In this document: piece by piece, positions 1-7,200 of the stretch | How positions within the stretch are numbered: position 1 is the stretch's first letter | Layout of the letters: every line of letters begins with the position of its first letter | Assembly: GCA_029863175.1 (NCBI GenBank) | Contig: JAOTVX010000050.1 | Span: 1 to 21,181, forward strand | Length of the DNA stretch: 21,181 nucleotides | Source: Betaproteobacteria bacterium | GTDB taxonomy: Bacteria; Pseudomonadota; Gammaproteobacteria; Burkholderiales; SG8-41 | Direction of reading: 5' to 3' | Made by a program: the position numbers and the translations under genes | The notes under the pieces: generated by a model | Seen by the model: the letters and a program-made list of their open reading frames with translations, nothing else | The model's database searches: none | What the model was told of the DNA's origin: nothing

Positions 1-114
1 ACCTTATCGAGCCCAGCCCCTTTTACGCCCTATGTCAAATCGATCGAGTCTGACCCCATTGATAGTATCTAAATCGACGGGTTCTCGAAAAAGGGCCCTT
101 GTCTTGTTTACGCG

Positions 115-414
115 CTACAGCAGTCCGGGAATGCGTTTGGCAATCTTCATCGCCAGGCTGCCCATCTTCTTGATCCGATTCCTCAGGTCCGCGATCGCCA
201 TGTCTCGCTGTGAGGCGTTCTTGACCACGACGATCAGTTTGTCGTACGTCTCGATGTCCGTCGTGTCCGGTGTCAGCTTGTCGATCTCCTCACGGGACAG
301 CCCGAGAAGACCCTCGATTTGCTTCTTGTACTTGCCTTCGAACGCCTCGTGGTTCTTTTTCAGGATCGCGTCCAGTTCGGCTTCAAGGTCATCCAGACTC
401 TGCCCGTTCGACAT
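115..414 (-). CDS. Small charged hypothetical protein, downstream of lipoprotein gene
   Basis: Codes for 99 residues; I do not recognise the family. The sequence is mostly predicted helix and rich in Asp, Glu and Lys, with a basic C-terminal third ending in Ile-Pro-Gly-Leu-Leu. There is no signal peptide and no clear membrane segment, so it is probably cytoplasmic. The ATG at 414 is preceded by a strong ribosome site, AGGAGG, five bases upstream, which makes the start and the gene convincing. It begins 16 bases after the stop of the lipoprotein gene on the same strand, so the two are almost certainly co-transcribed and may act together. Function is unknown. Confidence 0.7.
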   Translation of the reverse strand: MSNGQSLDDLEAELDAILKKNHEAFEGKYKKQIEGLLGLSREEIDKLTPDTTDIETYDKLIVVVKNASQRDMAIADLRNRIKKMGSLAMKIAKRIPGLL

Positions 415-430
415 GCTTGCCTCCTAGTCT

Positions 431-1135
431 CTACGACCCGGCCGGAGTGTTGGCCGTGACGGATGGTCTTGTCAGCTTCTTTGCTGTCAGCTTTCTCAGA
501 TCCTCGATGGCCGCTTCGATCTTGTCGATCTTGCCCTCGGCTTTCTGACCCTTCTCCAGCAGCTCTTCGACCTGGTCGGAGAACTCTGCTCCCTTCTTGT
601 TGATTGTTTCGCGCAGACCCCCGAGACCCGCCTTGGACAAGAGCTCGTCCTGGGCGTCGTGCACCTTGCGGATCGAGGCCAGATGCCCCGTGACGATTGC
701 GTTCGCATTCCGCAACTGCTCATACGAAGCGTTGATCGCGTCGATGACCTCCTTCTCCTGAGCATCGACGCCGGACACCAGCTCTTTGCGGTAGTCCTCG
801 ATCTGCTTGCTCAGCTTGCGCACAAACAGATTCATGATCGCCAATGCGTCGGGGCCGCCACCGTCCGACGGCGCTTCAGAGATCTTCTTGACCAATTCGA
901 AGTCTTCCATGGTCTTCTTCACCATGTAGGGACGATAGACCGTGTCGATAAAGGTGTTGACATCGTCTCTGGTTCTTTTGAAGTACATCTCGGCCAGGTC
1001 CCGATTCGCGCGATGGACTTCGACGAGATCGCGTCCCACGGTGACGGAGAGCTCCACGGACTCTTTGGGCACAGACGCGCAGCCTGACCAGAAAAGGACC
1101 GCCACGAGAAGCAGGCAGTAGGCAATCGGACGCAT
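431..1135 (-). CDS. Putative coiled-coil lipoprotein of unknown function
   Basis: Codes for 234 residues. The N-terminus is a lipoprotein signal: MRP, a hydrophobic stretch of about 14 residues, then a lipobox Trp-Ser-Gly-Cys with the lipidated Cys at residue 19. The rest is long charged helix with heptad-like spacing, especially residues 95-215, suggesting an extended periplasmic coiled coil anchored to a membrane. The C-terminal tail is Lys/Arg/Thr-rich. The ATG at 1135 has AGGGAG eight bases upstream, supporting this start. It is the first gene of a two-gene unit with the small protein downstream. I do not recognise a named family; a cell-envelope scaffold or stress role would be a guess. 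Confidence 0.75.
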   Translation of the reverse strand: MRPIAYCLLLVAVLFWSGCASVPKESVELSVTVGRDLVEVHRANRDLAEMYFKRTRDDVNTFIDTVYRPYMVKKTMEDFELVKKISEAPSDGGGPDALAIMNLFVRKLSKQIEDYRKELVSGVDAQEKEVIDAINASYEQLRNANAIVTGHLASIRKVHDAQDELLSKAGLGGLRETINKKGAEFSDQVEELLEKGQKAEGKIDKIEAAIEDLRKLTAKKLTRPSVTANTPAGS

Positions 1136-1230
1136 ATTCTCGGCTCCCTACTCAAATGATCGAATGACGTGTGTGGGGTTGAACCTGGGCCGTCATGAAC
1201 GAAATCTAAAGGGGGCCAGGCACGAATATT

Positions 1231-1320
1231 CCAGCCGTCCGGCAATTCACTCGTCTCGACTACATCCACCCGCATTGTCAAATCGCTATCATTAAAAGCT
1301 TCGCGCAACGCAAACGCCTG
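1231..1320 (-). pseudogene. Possible scrap of a nucleotidyltransferase-domain protein
   Basis: Read on the minus strand, this stretch translates to ALREAFNDSDLTMRVDVVE followed by a few more residues. That resembles the Ser-Asp-Leu/Ile-x-x-x-Val-Asp-Val-Val segment of small MNT-type nucleotidyltransferase antitoxins (recalled similarity, not searched). It has no ribosome site, only a TTG start, and no N-terminal Gly-Ser-x-Ala-x-Gly motif. The coding-like sequence stops exactly where a direct repeat begins at 1321, as expected for a fragment cut by a rearrangement. It may be chance similarity. Confidence 0.3.
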
Positions 1321-1414
1321 TGATAATTGTCAAGATTTGACCCCTTTACTTTGACCTTTACTCGGAACGTTAGGTTGTCAATTGATAGTTGTCAAGATTT
1401 GACCTCTTTACTTT
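1321..1414. repeat. Two 32-base direct repeats with 62-base period, each holding an inverted repeat
   Basis: Positions 1321-1352 and 1383-1414 agree at 30 of 32 bases. Each contains the perfect interrupted palindrome GTCAA-GAT-TTGAC, followed by a pyrimidine-rich CTTTACTTT. The intervening 30 bases are not repeated. A related GACCCC-containing motif occurs near 49-56 in the opposite context. The pattern resembles dispersed intergenic repeats that sit near mobile elements; the element type is not identified. Confidence 0.75.
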
Positions 1415-1577
1415 CTCGGCATGCCTAATAAGGGAGAGCCAGGACGGGCCATTGGTACTGGGCAGAAGCTGATGTTTGAGGAGCATAGACTGCACGGCGC
1501 AGGCAAATTCGGTCATACTACAAATTCGCTACCCACAAGATAATTCAACGCTACGATTTCACGGATAATCAACACTC

Positions 1578-3125
1578 ATGAACGGCGCGGAAAGTCTCGT
1601 GCGCACGTTGCTCAACGGCGGCGTCAACGTCTGTTTTGCCAATCCCGGCACGTCCGAAATGCATTTTGTCTCCGCGCTGGATCGCGTGGAAGGCGTGCGC
1701 TGCATCCTTGGTCTGTTTGAAGGCGTGGTGACTGGCGCGGCTGATGGCTATTACCGCATGGCGGGCAGGCCGGCGGCGACGCTGCTGCATTTGGGACCCG
1801 GTCTCGGCAATGGGCTGGCTAACTTACACAATGCCAAAAAAGCGCGCTCGGGCATCGTCAATATCGTCGGTGAACACGCGAGCTATCACATCCAGCACGA
1901 CGCGCCACTCACCTCCGATATCGAAGGTGTGGCGCGGCCGATGTCGGACTGGGTGAAGACCTCGCACTCGGCCAAATCAGTGGCCGCCGACGGTGCTTTG
2001 GCGATCGAGGCCGCGCGCAAAGCGCCGGGACACATCGCCACCCTCATCCTGCCCGCCGATACCGCATGGGGTGAGGCCGAGGGGCCGGCCATGGTTCGCG
2101 AACCCGCACCGCGCACGCGAATCGCAGACGACGCAATCGCCGACGGCGTGCGCGCGCTAACCTGCGGACAACCTGCGGCGCTGCTGCTCGGCGGCGCGGC
2201 GTTGCGCGGGCGCGCGCTGGATTGGGCAGGCCGCATCGCCGCGAAAACCGGCTGCATGCTGGTGTCCGAATTCAACAACGCCCGCTGGGAACGTGGCGCG
2301 GGGCGTGCGGTGGTGAAGCAACTGCCGTTCGTGGTCGATCACGCGCTCGCGATGCTCAAAGATACGCGCCAACTCGTCCTGGTCGGCGCGAAGCTGCCGG
2401 TGTCGTTCTTTGCCTATCCCGGCAAGCCGAGCGTCCTGGTTCCTGAGGGCTGCGCGGTGACCCGGGTCGCCGGAGCCGAGGCTGATCTCGAGAGCACGCT
2501 TGAATCCCTCGCCGATACGATGGGCGCGCGCGGCACGCGGCCACGGACCAATGCCGGCGCACACGACGCGGCGCTGCCGACCGGTAACGTCACGCTGGAA
2601 GGACTGGGGGCATTGCTTAACGTGATGATTCCCGATAACGCGATCGTAGTGGACGAAGCTGTGACCAGCGGGCGCGCGTTTGCCGGCGCAACTCCAGGGG
2701 CCCGTCCGCACGATTGGCTCAGCATCATGGGGGGCTCCATCGGCTGGGGGCTTGCCGCAGCGGTGGGCCTGGCGATCGCGTCGCCAGATCGGAAAGTGAT
2801 TACGCTCGAGGGCGATGGCAGCGCGATGTACACGCAACAGGCGCTGTGGACCATGGCCCGCGAAAATCTCGACGTGACCATAGTCATCTTCGCCAACCGG
2901 GCTTACAACATACTGGTCAGTGAGCTGGCCAATGTGGGCGGTGGCAAGCCGGGCCGCAATGCCACCAGCATGCTCACGCTCGGCCCGCCCTACCTGGACT
3001 GGGTGACTATCGCCAAAGGCTACGGGGTCGCCGCGGGCAGGGCGACAACACTGGATGAACTGGCCGACCAGTTCAGGCGCGGACTCGACACCCCGGGGCC
3101 GTATCTGGTTGAACTGGTGATGTAG
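1578..3125 (+). CDS. Thiamine-diphosphate-dependent enzyme, acetolactate synthase/benzoylformate decarboxylase-like
   Basis: Codes for 515 residues, slightly shorter than classical acetolactate synthase catalytic subunits (about 550-600). The N-terminal pyrimidine-binding domain contains FANPGTSE (20-27) and the likely catalytic Glu48 in GLFEGV. GPGLGNGLANLHNAKKA follows in the position of the family GPG motif. The C-terminal domain has the TPP-diphosphate/Mg motif beginning GDGSAMYTQQALW and ending near ANRAYN. The family performs C-C bond cleavage or ligation on 2-keto acids in the cytoplasm; the substrate here cannot be read from the sequence. There is no ilvN small subunit or ilvC nearby, which argues against branched-chain amino-acid synthesis. 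The ATG at 1578 lacks a clear ribosome site, but no better start exists. The gene stands alone between two debris regions. Confidence 0.9.
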   Translation: MNGAESLVRTLLNGGVNVCFANPGTSEMHFVSALDRVEGVRCILGLFEGVVTGAADGYYRMAGRPAATLLHLGPGLGNGLANLHNAKKARSGIVNIVGEHASYHIQHDAPLTSDIEGVARPMSDWVKTSHSAKSVAADGALAIEAARKAPGHIATLILPADTAWGEAEGPAMVREPAPRTRIADDAIADGVRALTCGQPAALLLGGAALRGRALDWAGRIAAKTGCMLVSEFNNARWERGAGRAVVKQLPFVVDHALAMLKDTRQLVLVGAKLPVSFFAYPGKPSVLVPEGCAVTRVAGAEADLESTLESLADTMGARGTRPRTNAGAHDAALPTGNVTLEGLGALLNVMIPDNAIVVDEAVTSGRAFAGATPGARPHDWLSIMGGSIGWGLAAAVGLAIASPDRKVITLEGDGSAMYTQQALWTMARENLDVTIVIFANRAYNILVSELANVGGGKPGRNATSMLTLGPPYLDWVTIAKGYGVAAGRATTLDELADQFRRGLDTPGPYLVELVM

Positions 3126-3530
3126 GTGCGTTGCAACAGCAAACTAACATCGCGCGCCGGCTTCGATCAGCAGTTTTTCAATATCCCGGCGCCTCACTAC
3201 TGCCCACATATTCGGACGACGCTTGCGTTGGACTCCCGGCATGGGTTCTGTGCCGCCGCTGCTCACATAAGTGGGACTTCAGCAAGCGTCTTCGCCCAGG
3301 TCGCCCGGGCATCATGCGCGAGATTGTCCTACCGTCCAACGGCGTGAGGGTTTCGGCCGAGATCTTGGATACTACGACAACGCCGCAAGGAACAACCGCC
3401 AGTTCCACCGCCGTGTTTGGCGGCAGGACCAGCGGTTTTATTTTTAGGATCCGACGACAGACCTCATGGCCGACAGGACGAGACCGCCGGCCGTGGCATC
3501 GGACCCCGGAGATCCGGCATCGAACACGCT
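3126..3530. other. Interval without a convincing gene
   Basis: About 400 bases between the TPP enzyme gene and the cupin gene. Open frames cross it on both strands, but none shows a recognisable domain, a ribosome site or consistent codon use. A minus-strand ATG-to-TAG frame of 32 codons at 3144-3242 reads like a real helix-forming peptide (MPGVQRKRRPNMWAVV, then RRRDIEKLLIEAGARC). It has no ribosome site and could be the tail of a lost gene. Confidence 0.5.
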
Positions 3531-3947
3531 TTAGATCGGCGTCCGCCGGGGCGGCGGGACTCCAACAACGGCTAAGCGTATTTTCTCGATACCATTGTTG
3601 AGCAGTTGATGTTCCACAACACCTGGAGGCATATGTATCGTGTCACCGGGACCTACTTCCTGCTCCCGGATCTCGCCACTTTCGGTCTTCCACTGGATAA
3701 CCCCCCGCCCGCTAAGTATGAAATAGATCTCCTCAAAATCCCCGGGGTATTCGACTTCGTAGCCCTCTGCCTTGTATTTTGTATGCGTATGCCAATGATG
3801 AGGGCTGAAGCCCGGACTGACCTCATCCACGTTGAAAAAGAGCTTTTCCGTGGCAATGATTTTTCTTATCTGCCCCGCTTCTTTACCCAAGCCGCGTATA
3901 TTCTGTGGCTGAACCTCATCAGACCTGACGATTCTTAGCTGCGCCAT
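3531..3947 (-). CDS. Cupin-domain protein
   Basis: Codes for 138 residues from the ATG at 3947. This start is chosen over a TTG six codons upstream because AAGGAG lies six bases before the ATG. It is a single conserved beta-barrel cupin. Motif 1 is HHWHTHTK (His50, His51, His53, His55) with Glu73 in FEEIYFILSGRG. Motif 2 is PGDTIHMPPGVVEHQLLN with His113. These His/Glu residues are the usual metal ligands. The role could be a small metal-dependent isomerase, dioxygenase or ligand sensor; the sequence does not decide. It is transcribed toward the TPP-enzyme gene, not in an operon with it. No regulator or partner gene is adjacent. Confidence 0.88.
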   Translation of the reverse strand: MAQLRIVRSDEVQPQNIRGLGKEAGQIRKIIATEKLFFNVDEVSPGFSPHHWHTHTKYKAEGYEVEYPGDFEEIYFILSGRGVIQWKTESGEIREQEVGPGDTIHMPPGVVEHQLLNNGIEKIRLAVVGVPPPRRTPI

Positions 3948-4146
3948 TAAATTCTCCTTGATCAAACAATCAAGATCTTACTCCCATGGAGTCCCCGCCA
4001 TCGCACCTGTAACGATGGCAGCATTGTTGCCTTAGTGGCCTTAATCGATGGCTGGTTGATTCCTCGCACCTCATGGCCTTCGATCACCAGATTGCCGGCG
4101 CGAACGCGCCGTCGCATTTTGGGTATGGGAAATTCAAACACCTATT

Positions 4147-4403
4147 TTCTAAATGCCCACGCGGAAGCGTGGGTTCGCAGTGTCCGTGACGAATGCCTAT
4201 CGAGGCTGATTCCGATCGGGCGGGGGATCTTGCGGCGTGCGCTTCGAGAATACGGGGTCCATTTTCATAAAGAGCGCAACCACCAAGGCCTCGGCAATGT
4301 GCTGATCGTGTCGCGTGCCTTGTCTGCGCATTGAGGGGGACCGCTGGTTTTCCGACATCGGCTTGATGGATTGCTCAATTACTATGAGCGAGCTGCCGCA
4401 TAA
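4147..4403 (+). pseudogene. Transposase fragment, integrase core C-terminal end, with in-frame stop
   Basis: The frame reads LNAHAEAWVRSVRDECLSRL and then HFHKERNHQGLGN, the typical end of an rve/DDE integrase-core transposase (IS3/IS481-like). The Glu in NAHAEAWV is the likely third acidic residue. A TGA at 4332-4334 interrupts the frame. The same frame then continues as GGPLVFRHRLDGLLNYYERA and ends at TAA 4401-4403, which matches the normal C-terminus of this family. The N-terminal two thirds, including the first two Asp residues, are missing: recognisable sequence starts near 4147. This is a dead insertion-sequence remnant. No terminal inverted repeats were found. Confidence 0.8.
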
Positions 4404-4432
4404 CAGTCGGCAGAGTTTCCGGACACTACGGG

Positions 4433-4840
4433 TTACAACCGGCGGACAAATTCCGCCGGCGTCTGGATTGGATACTTCCCCCGCAGCTCAATCAGGTCGC
4501 GATCTCCGCTTACGAGCGCATCGGCGCCGGAAGCGATGAGCGTTGCGAGGATCGGCGTGTCCTGGGGATCGCGCGGGACTTCAACCGAAGTCGAGTGCAG
4601 ATCGACGACTTCGGCCCGGATGTAGAGCTGGCGTATGAACTGCTCGCTCCGCTGCTCGTCCCATTTCAACTTGCGTTGGATCTTCGGATAACTGAGTGCC
4701 CGGCCGATCTCCGTGAGCTGCTCGAGCGACATCACGACATCGAAACGGGCCTCGAACCACGCGGTTAGAATGCGGCCCGGCGTGCCCTCGGGAGCCAGCA
4801 AGCCCGAGAGCAGCACGTTCGTATCGAGAACGACCTTCAC
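4433..4840 (-). CDS. PIN-domain toxin of a type II toxin-antitoxin pair
   Basis: Codes for 135 residues, normal length for the COG1569-type PIN toxins. Acidic active-site residues are visible: Asp6 in VVLDTNVL, Glu44, Asp94 in DPQDTPIL, and Asp113/Asp115 in SGDRDL. PIN toxins are Mg-dependent RNases that cut tRNA or other RNA when released from their antitoxin; the target here is unknown. The start codon overlaps the stop of the upstream antitoxin by four bases (4837-4840), so the two are translationally coupled. All catalytic residues appear intact, so the toxin is probably functional. It sits beside the transposase remnant, consistent with acquisition by transfer. Confidence 0.9.
   Translation of the reverse strand: MKVVLDTNVLLSGLLAPEGTPGRILTAWFEARFDVVMSLEQLTEIGRALSYPKIQRKLKWDEQRSEQFIRQLYIRAEVVDLHSTSVEVPRDPQDTPILATLIASGADALVSGDRDLIELRGKYPIQTPAEFVRRL
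4439..4459 (-). terminator. Hairpin at the toxin 3' end
   Basis: A perfect 8-base stem (CCGGCGGA / TCCGCCGG) with a 5-base loop covers the last codons of the PIN gene. It is followed by TTGTAA rather than a real T-tract, so it is at best a weak terminator or an mRNA-stabilising stem. Confidence 0.35.
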
Positions 4841-5118
4841 TTCTTGCGGCGACGGGTGCGCGCTTCCTTCACAGCCTCGTCAACCAGCGCTTCAACCCGC
4901 TTTTCGGGCACGTCAGCGAAGGCCCGGGCGAGTTCTTCCCGCATCTGGTCGAACTCCTCATCCAGCTTCCGGATGCGCTCGAACAGCGCGATGTCGACCA
5001 GGGCGGCTACCGGTTTGCCGGCCTTCGTGATGATCACCTTCCCCTTGCGGTATTGAACTTCACTGAGCAAATCGCCCAGGTTCTGGCGGACTGTCATGGC
5101 GGGGGCTTCGCGGATCAT
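4837..5118 (-). CDS. Phd/YefM-family antitoxin
   Basis: Codes for 93 residues from the ATG at 5118, chosen because GAGGTG lies six bases upstream. A GTG three codons earlier overlaps that ribosome site and is unlikely. The N-terminal half has the Phd/YefM signature: MTVRQNLGDLLSEVQYRKGK, then VIITKAGKPVAALV. This part dimerises and binds DNA. The C-terminal half is charged helix (Glu/Lys/Arg-rich, ending RTRRRKK) that would wrap and neutralise the PIN toxin encoded immediately downstream with a 4-base overlap. Pairing of Phd-type antitoxins with PIN toxins is common. It likely autoregulates the operon through repeats just upstream. Confidence 0.9.
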   Translation of the reverse strand: MIREAPAMTVRQNLGDLLSEVQYRKGKVIITKAGKPVAALVDIALFERIRKLDEEFDQMREELARAFADVPEKRVEALVDEAVKEARTRRRKK

Positions 5119-5131
5119 AGTAGTCACCTCA

Positions 5132-5179
5132 ATTGATATGATTGATGTAATTATGCCTATTAGTCCCGTTGCCGTGCAA
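5132..5179 (-). promoter_or_regulatory. Candidate toxin-antitoxin promoter and operator
   Basis: On the minus strand TTGCAC (5174-5179) and CATAAT (5150-5155) are separated by 18 bases and would start transcription near 5143, just ahead of the antitoxin start. Two direct ATTGAT copies (5132-5137 and 5141-5146, plus-strand reading) lie at the predicted start site, where an autoregulatory antitoxin could bind. The -35 match is weak. Confidence 0.35.
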
Positions 5180-5282
5180 CCCGGGGTTACCGGGCGCCAG
5201 GCCGTCCTTCCCGAAAACTCGTAAACGATGAAATCGTTGACTTTTCGCAGCGCTGAAGCGCGTCGTCATAGGTCGCCTTTTT

Positions 5283-5675
5283 TCAATACGCGAGCCAGGT
5301 CTGGGCCCAACGCCACCCGAGCCAAAGCAACAATGCCCAGAGCGCGATGATGATGACGGCGCCGATGCGGCTGCGCGGTTTCGCGCTGCCCTGCGCCAAC
5401 CAGCGAGCTGCCTGCTCCCGGCACTGCGCGAGCACCGGGTCGGGTACGAGTTTCAGCACGAGCCAGATCCCGATGGGCAGGATGATGAGGTCGTCGAGGT
5501 AGCCGAGAACGGGAATAAAGTCGGGCACAAGATCGATCGGGCTGAAGGCATAGGCAACGACCGCGGCCGCGATGACCTTGGCGAGGAACGGAGTGTCCGG
5601 GTGCCGGGCGCAAAACCAGAGCGCGACGATCTCCCGCTGTAACCGTCTGGCCCACTCCCTAAGCTTATTCATCAT
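5283..5675 (-). CDS. DUF1232 (YkvA-like) membrane protein
   Basis: Codes for 130 residues. The diagnostic DUF1232 motif is present: AYAFSPIDLVPDFIPVLGYL followed by DDLIILPIG (residues 41-69). A C-terminal hydrophobic segment at about residues 104-123 (IGAVIIIALWALLLWLGW) should span the inner membrane. The biochemical role of this family is not established. It follows rimO on the same strand after 121 bases that include a heptanucleotide repeat, so it may be transcribed from its own promoter. Two adjacent ATG codons (5675 and 5672) are possible starts and neither has a strong ribosome site. Confidence 0.85.
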   Translation of the reverse strand: MMNKLREWARRLQREIVALWFCARHPDTPFLAKVIAAAVVAYAFSPIDLVPDFIPVLGYLDDLIILPIGIWLVLKLVPDPVLAQCREQAARWLAQGSAKPRSRIGAVIIIALWALLLWLGWRWAQTWLAY

Positions 5676-5762
5676 CGTGCCGCCGACCGGCTCTTGACGC
5701 GCATGGACGGAATGAGGCTGAAGGGCTCACGACCGTTGACCTCATACTGGGCCTCCCGGCGC

Positions 5763-5793
5763 CACCCATCACCCATCACCCATCACCCATCAC
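5763..5793. repeat. Heptanucleotide tandem repeat after rimO
   Basis: Four perfect tandem copies of CACCCAT plus a further CAC (GGGTGAT units on the minus strand) begin a few bases after the rimO stop codon. Such short-unit arrays change copy number by slippage. No function is apparent. Confidence 0.85.
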
Positions 5794-5796
5794 GGG

Positions 5797-7200
5797 TCAC
5801 GCTTCAGCGAGCGTGGCCCACAGGTCGTGTTCGTCCGCACGCGTGACACGCACGGTTGCGAATTCTCCGGCACGCAGATTCGCTGAAGAGGAAACGCGGA
5901 CGATCCCGTCGATGTCCGGCGCGTCCGCGCTCGACCGCGCCAGCGCACCCGCCGCGTCCACCTCGTCCACCTCGTCCACCAGCACCGTGAGCGTCTTGCC
6001 GACTTTGCGCGTGAGCCGCTCGGCGCTGATTCGTGCCTGCAACTCCATGAAGCGGGCGCGGCGTTCCTGCATCACGTCGTCAGGCAGCCGGCCGGGAAGG
6101 GCGTTGGCGGCTGCGCCTTCCACGGGCGAGTAGGGAAAGCATCCCACACGGTCGAGCCGCGCTTCGTCCAGAAAGGACAGCAGTTCCTCGAACTCGGCTG
6201 CAGTCTCGCCCGGAAACCCGACGATGAACGTGCTGCGAATGGTGATATCGGGACAGATCTCGCGCCAGCGTCGGATACGCGCGAGGTTGTCTTCCGCGTT
6301 CGCCGGGCGTTTCATCTGCTTCAGGATGCGCGGGCTCGCGTGCTGGAAGGGGACGTCGAGATAGGGCAACAGTTTGCCCTCCGCCATCAGCGGCACGATG
6401 TCGTCCACATGCGGGTAGGGATAAACGTAGTGCAGCCGTACCCAGATGCCCAGCTCGCCAAGGGCGCGCGCGAGATCGGTCATGCGGGTCTGCAGGGGCC
6501 GGCCCTGCCAGAAGCCGGTACGGTATTTCACGTCGACGCCGTAGGCGCTGGTGTCCTGCGAAATGACCAGCAGTTCCTTCACGCCGGCGCGAACGAGGTT
6601 CTGCGCTTCCTGCATGACGTCTCCAATCGGGCGGCTGACGAGATTGCCGCGCATCGACGGGATGATGCAGAACGTGCAGCGGTGGTTGCAGCCTTCGGCG
6701 ATCTTGAGATAGGCATAGTGCCGCGGCGTCAGCTTCACGCCCTGGGCCGGCACGAGGCTCGTGAATGGGTCATGCGGCTGCGGCAAATGTTTGTGGACAG
6801 CGCGCATCACCTCAGCGGTGGCCTGCGGTCCCGTCACTGCGAGCACGCGCGGGTGGGTGCGCTCGACGATGTCGCCCTTGGCACCCAGGCAGCCGGTCAC
6901 GATGACCTTGCCGTTTTCAGCGAGTGCTTCCCCGACGGCGTCCAGCGATTCCCGGATCGCGTCGTCGATAAAGCCGCAAGTGTTGACGACGACGAGATCC
7001 GCGTCGTCGTAGGTGCGGGAGATGAGATAGCCTTCGGCGCGCAGCTGAGTGAGAATGCGCTCCGAGTCGACTAGCGCCTTGGGGCAGCCGAGCGAGACGA
7101 AACCGACTTTCGGTGGCGCCGATGGACGGGCGGCAGGACGCGCCCGTTCAGGACTTGCCTTCGCCGCCTTCTTTCTTGTCAACGTCATGCGCCGGTCCAT
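5797..7200 (-). CDS. rimO: Ribosomal protein S12 methylthiotransferase RimO
   Basis: Codes for 467 residues. RimO is a radical-SAM enzyme that methylthiolates an Asp of ribosomal protein S12, using two [4Fe-4S] clusters. The N-terminal UPF0004 domain has Cys39 ([19 protein letters not shown]), Cys75 (NTCGF) and Cys104 (TGCLG). The radical-SAM motif is CNHRCTFC (171-178). A TRAM domain closes the protein at about residues 400-467, with [11 protein letters not shown], a slightly expanded linker. The region ahead of PKVGFVSLG is a basic, Ala/Pro-rich extension of about 30 residues. The first ATG lies 53 bases inside the 3' end of phaR; a second ATG at 7188 is equally plausible, so translation is probably coupled to phaR. 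Confidence 0.96.
   Translation of the reverse strand: MDRRMTLTRKKAAKASPERARPAARPSAPPKVGFVSLGCPKALVDSERILTQLRAEGYLISRTYDDADLVVVNTCGFIDDAIRESLDAVGEALAENGKVIVTGCLGAKGDIVERTHPRVLAVTGPQATAEVMRAVHKHLPQPHDPFTSLVPAQGVKLTPRHYAYLKIAEGCNHRCTFCIIPSMRGNLVSRPIGDVMQEAQNLVRAGVKELLVISQDTSAYGVDVKYRTGFWQGRPLQTRMTDLARALGELGIWVRLHYVYPYPHVDDIVPLMAEGKLLPYLDVPFQHASPRILKQMKRPANAEDNLARIRRWREICPDITIRSTFIVGFPGETAAEFEELLSFLDEARLDRVGCFPYSPVEGAAANALPGRLPDDVMQERRARFMELQARISAERLTRKVGKTLTVLVDEVDEVDAAGALARSSADAPDIDGIVRVSSSANLRAGEFATVRVTRADEHDLWATLAEA

Larger units (their letters stand above)
1136..1577. other. Gene-poor interval upstream of the TPP enzyme gene
   Basis: About 440 bases with no convincing full gene. It contains the 5' region of the minus-strand lipoprotein gene (ribosome site near 1144-1149), the possible nucleotidyltransferase scrap, two copies of a 32-base direct repeat, and an AT-richer stretch before the plus-strand gene that starts at 1578. 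No good promoter pair could be assigned. The composition and the debris suggest a site of past insertions. Confidence 0.6.

Noticed and set aside
3131..3601. 156-codon plus-strand frame between the TPP enzyme and cupin genes
   Set aside because: It has a Cys-x-x-Cys that could suggest a zinc ribbon but no second pair, no ribosome site, and it overlaps the cupin 3' end.
4332..4334. Selenocysteine TGA in the transposase fragment
   Set aside because: The gene lacks its N-terminal catalytic part and transposases are not selenoproteins; a nonsense mutation is simpler.
5272..5284. T-run as a terminator on the plus strand
   Set aside because: The nearest stem (GCGCT/AGCGC) is over ten bases away and no plus-strand gene ends here.
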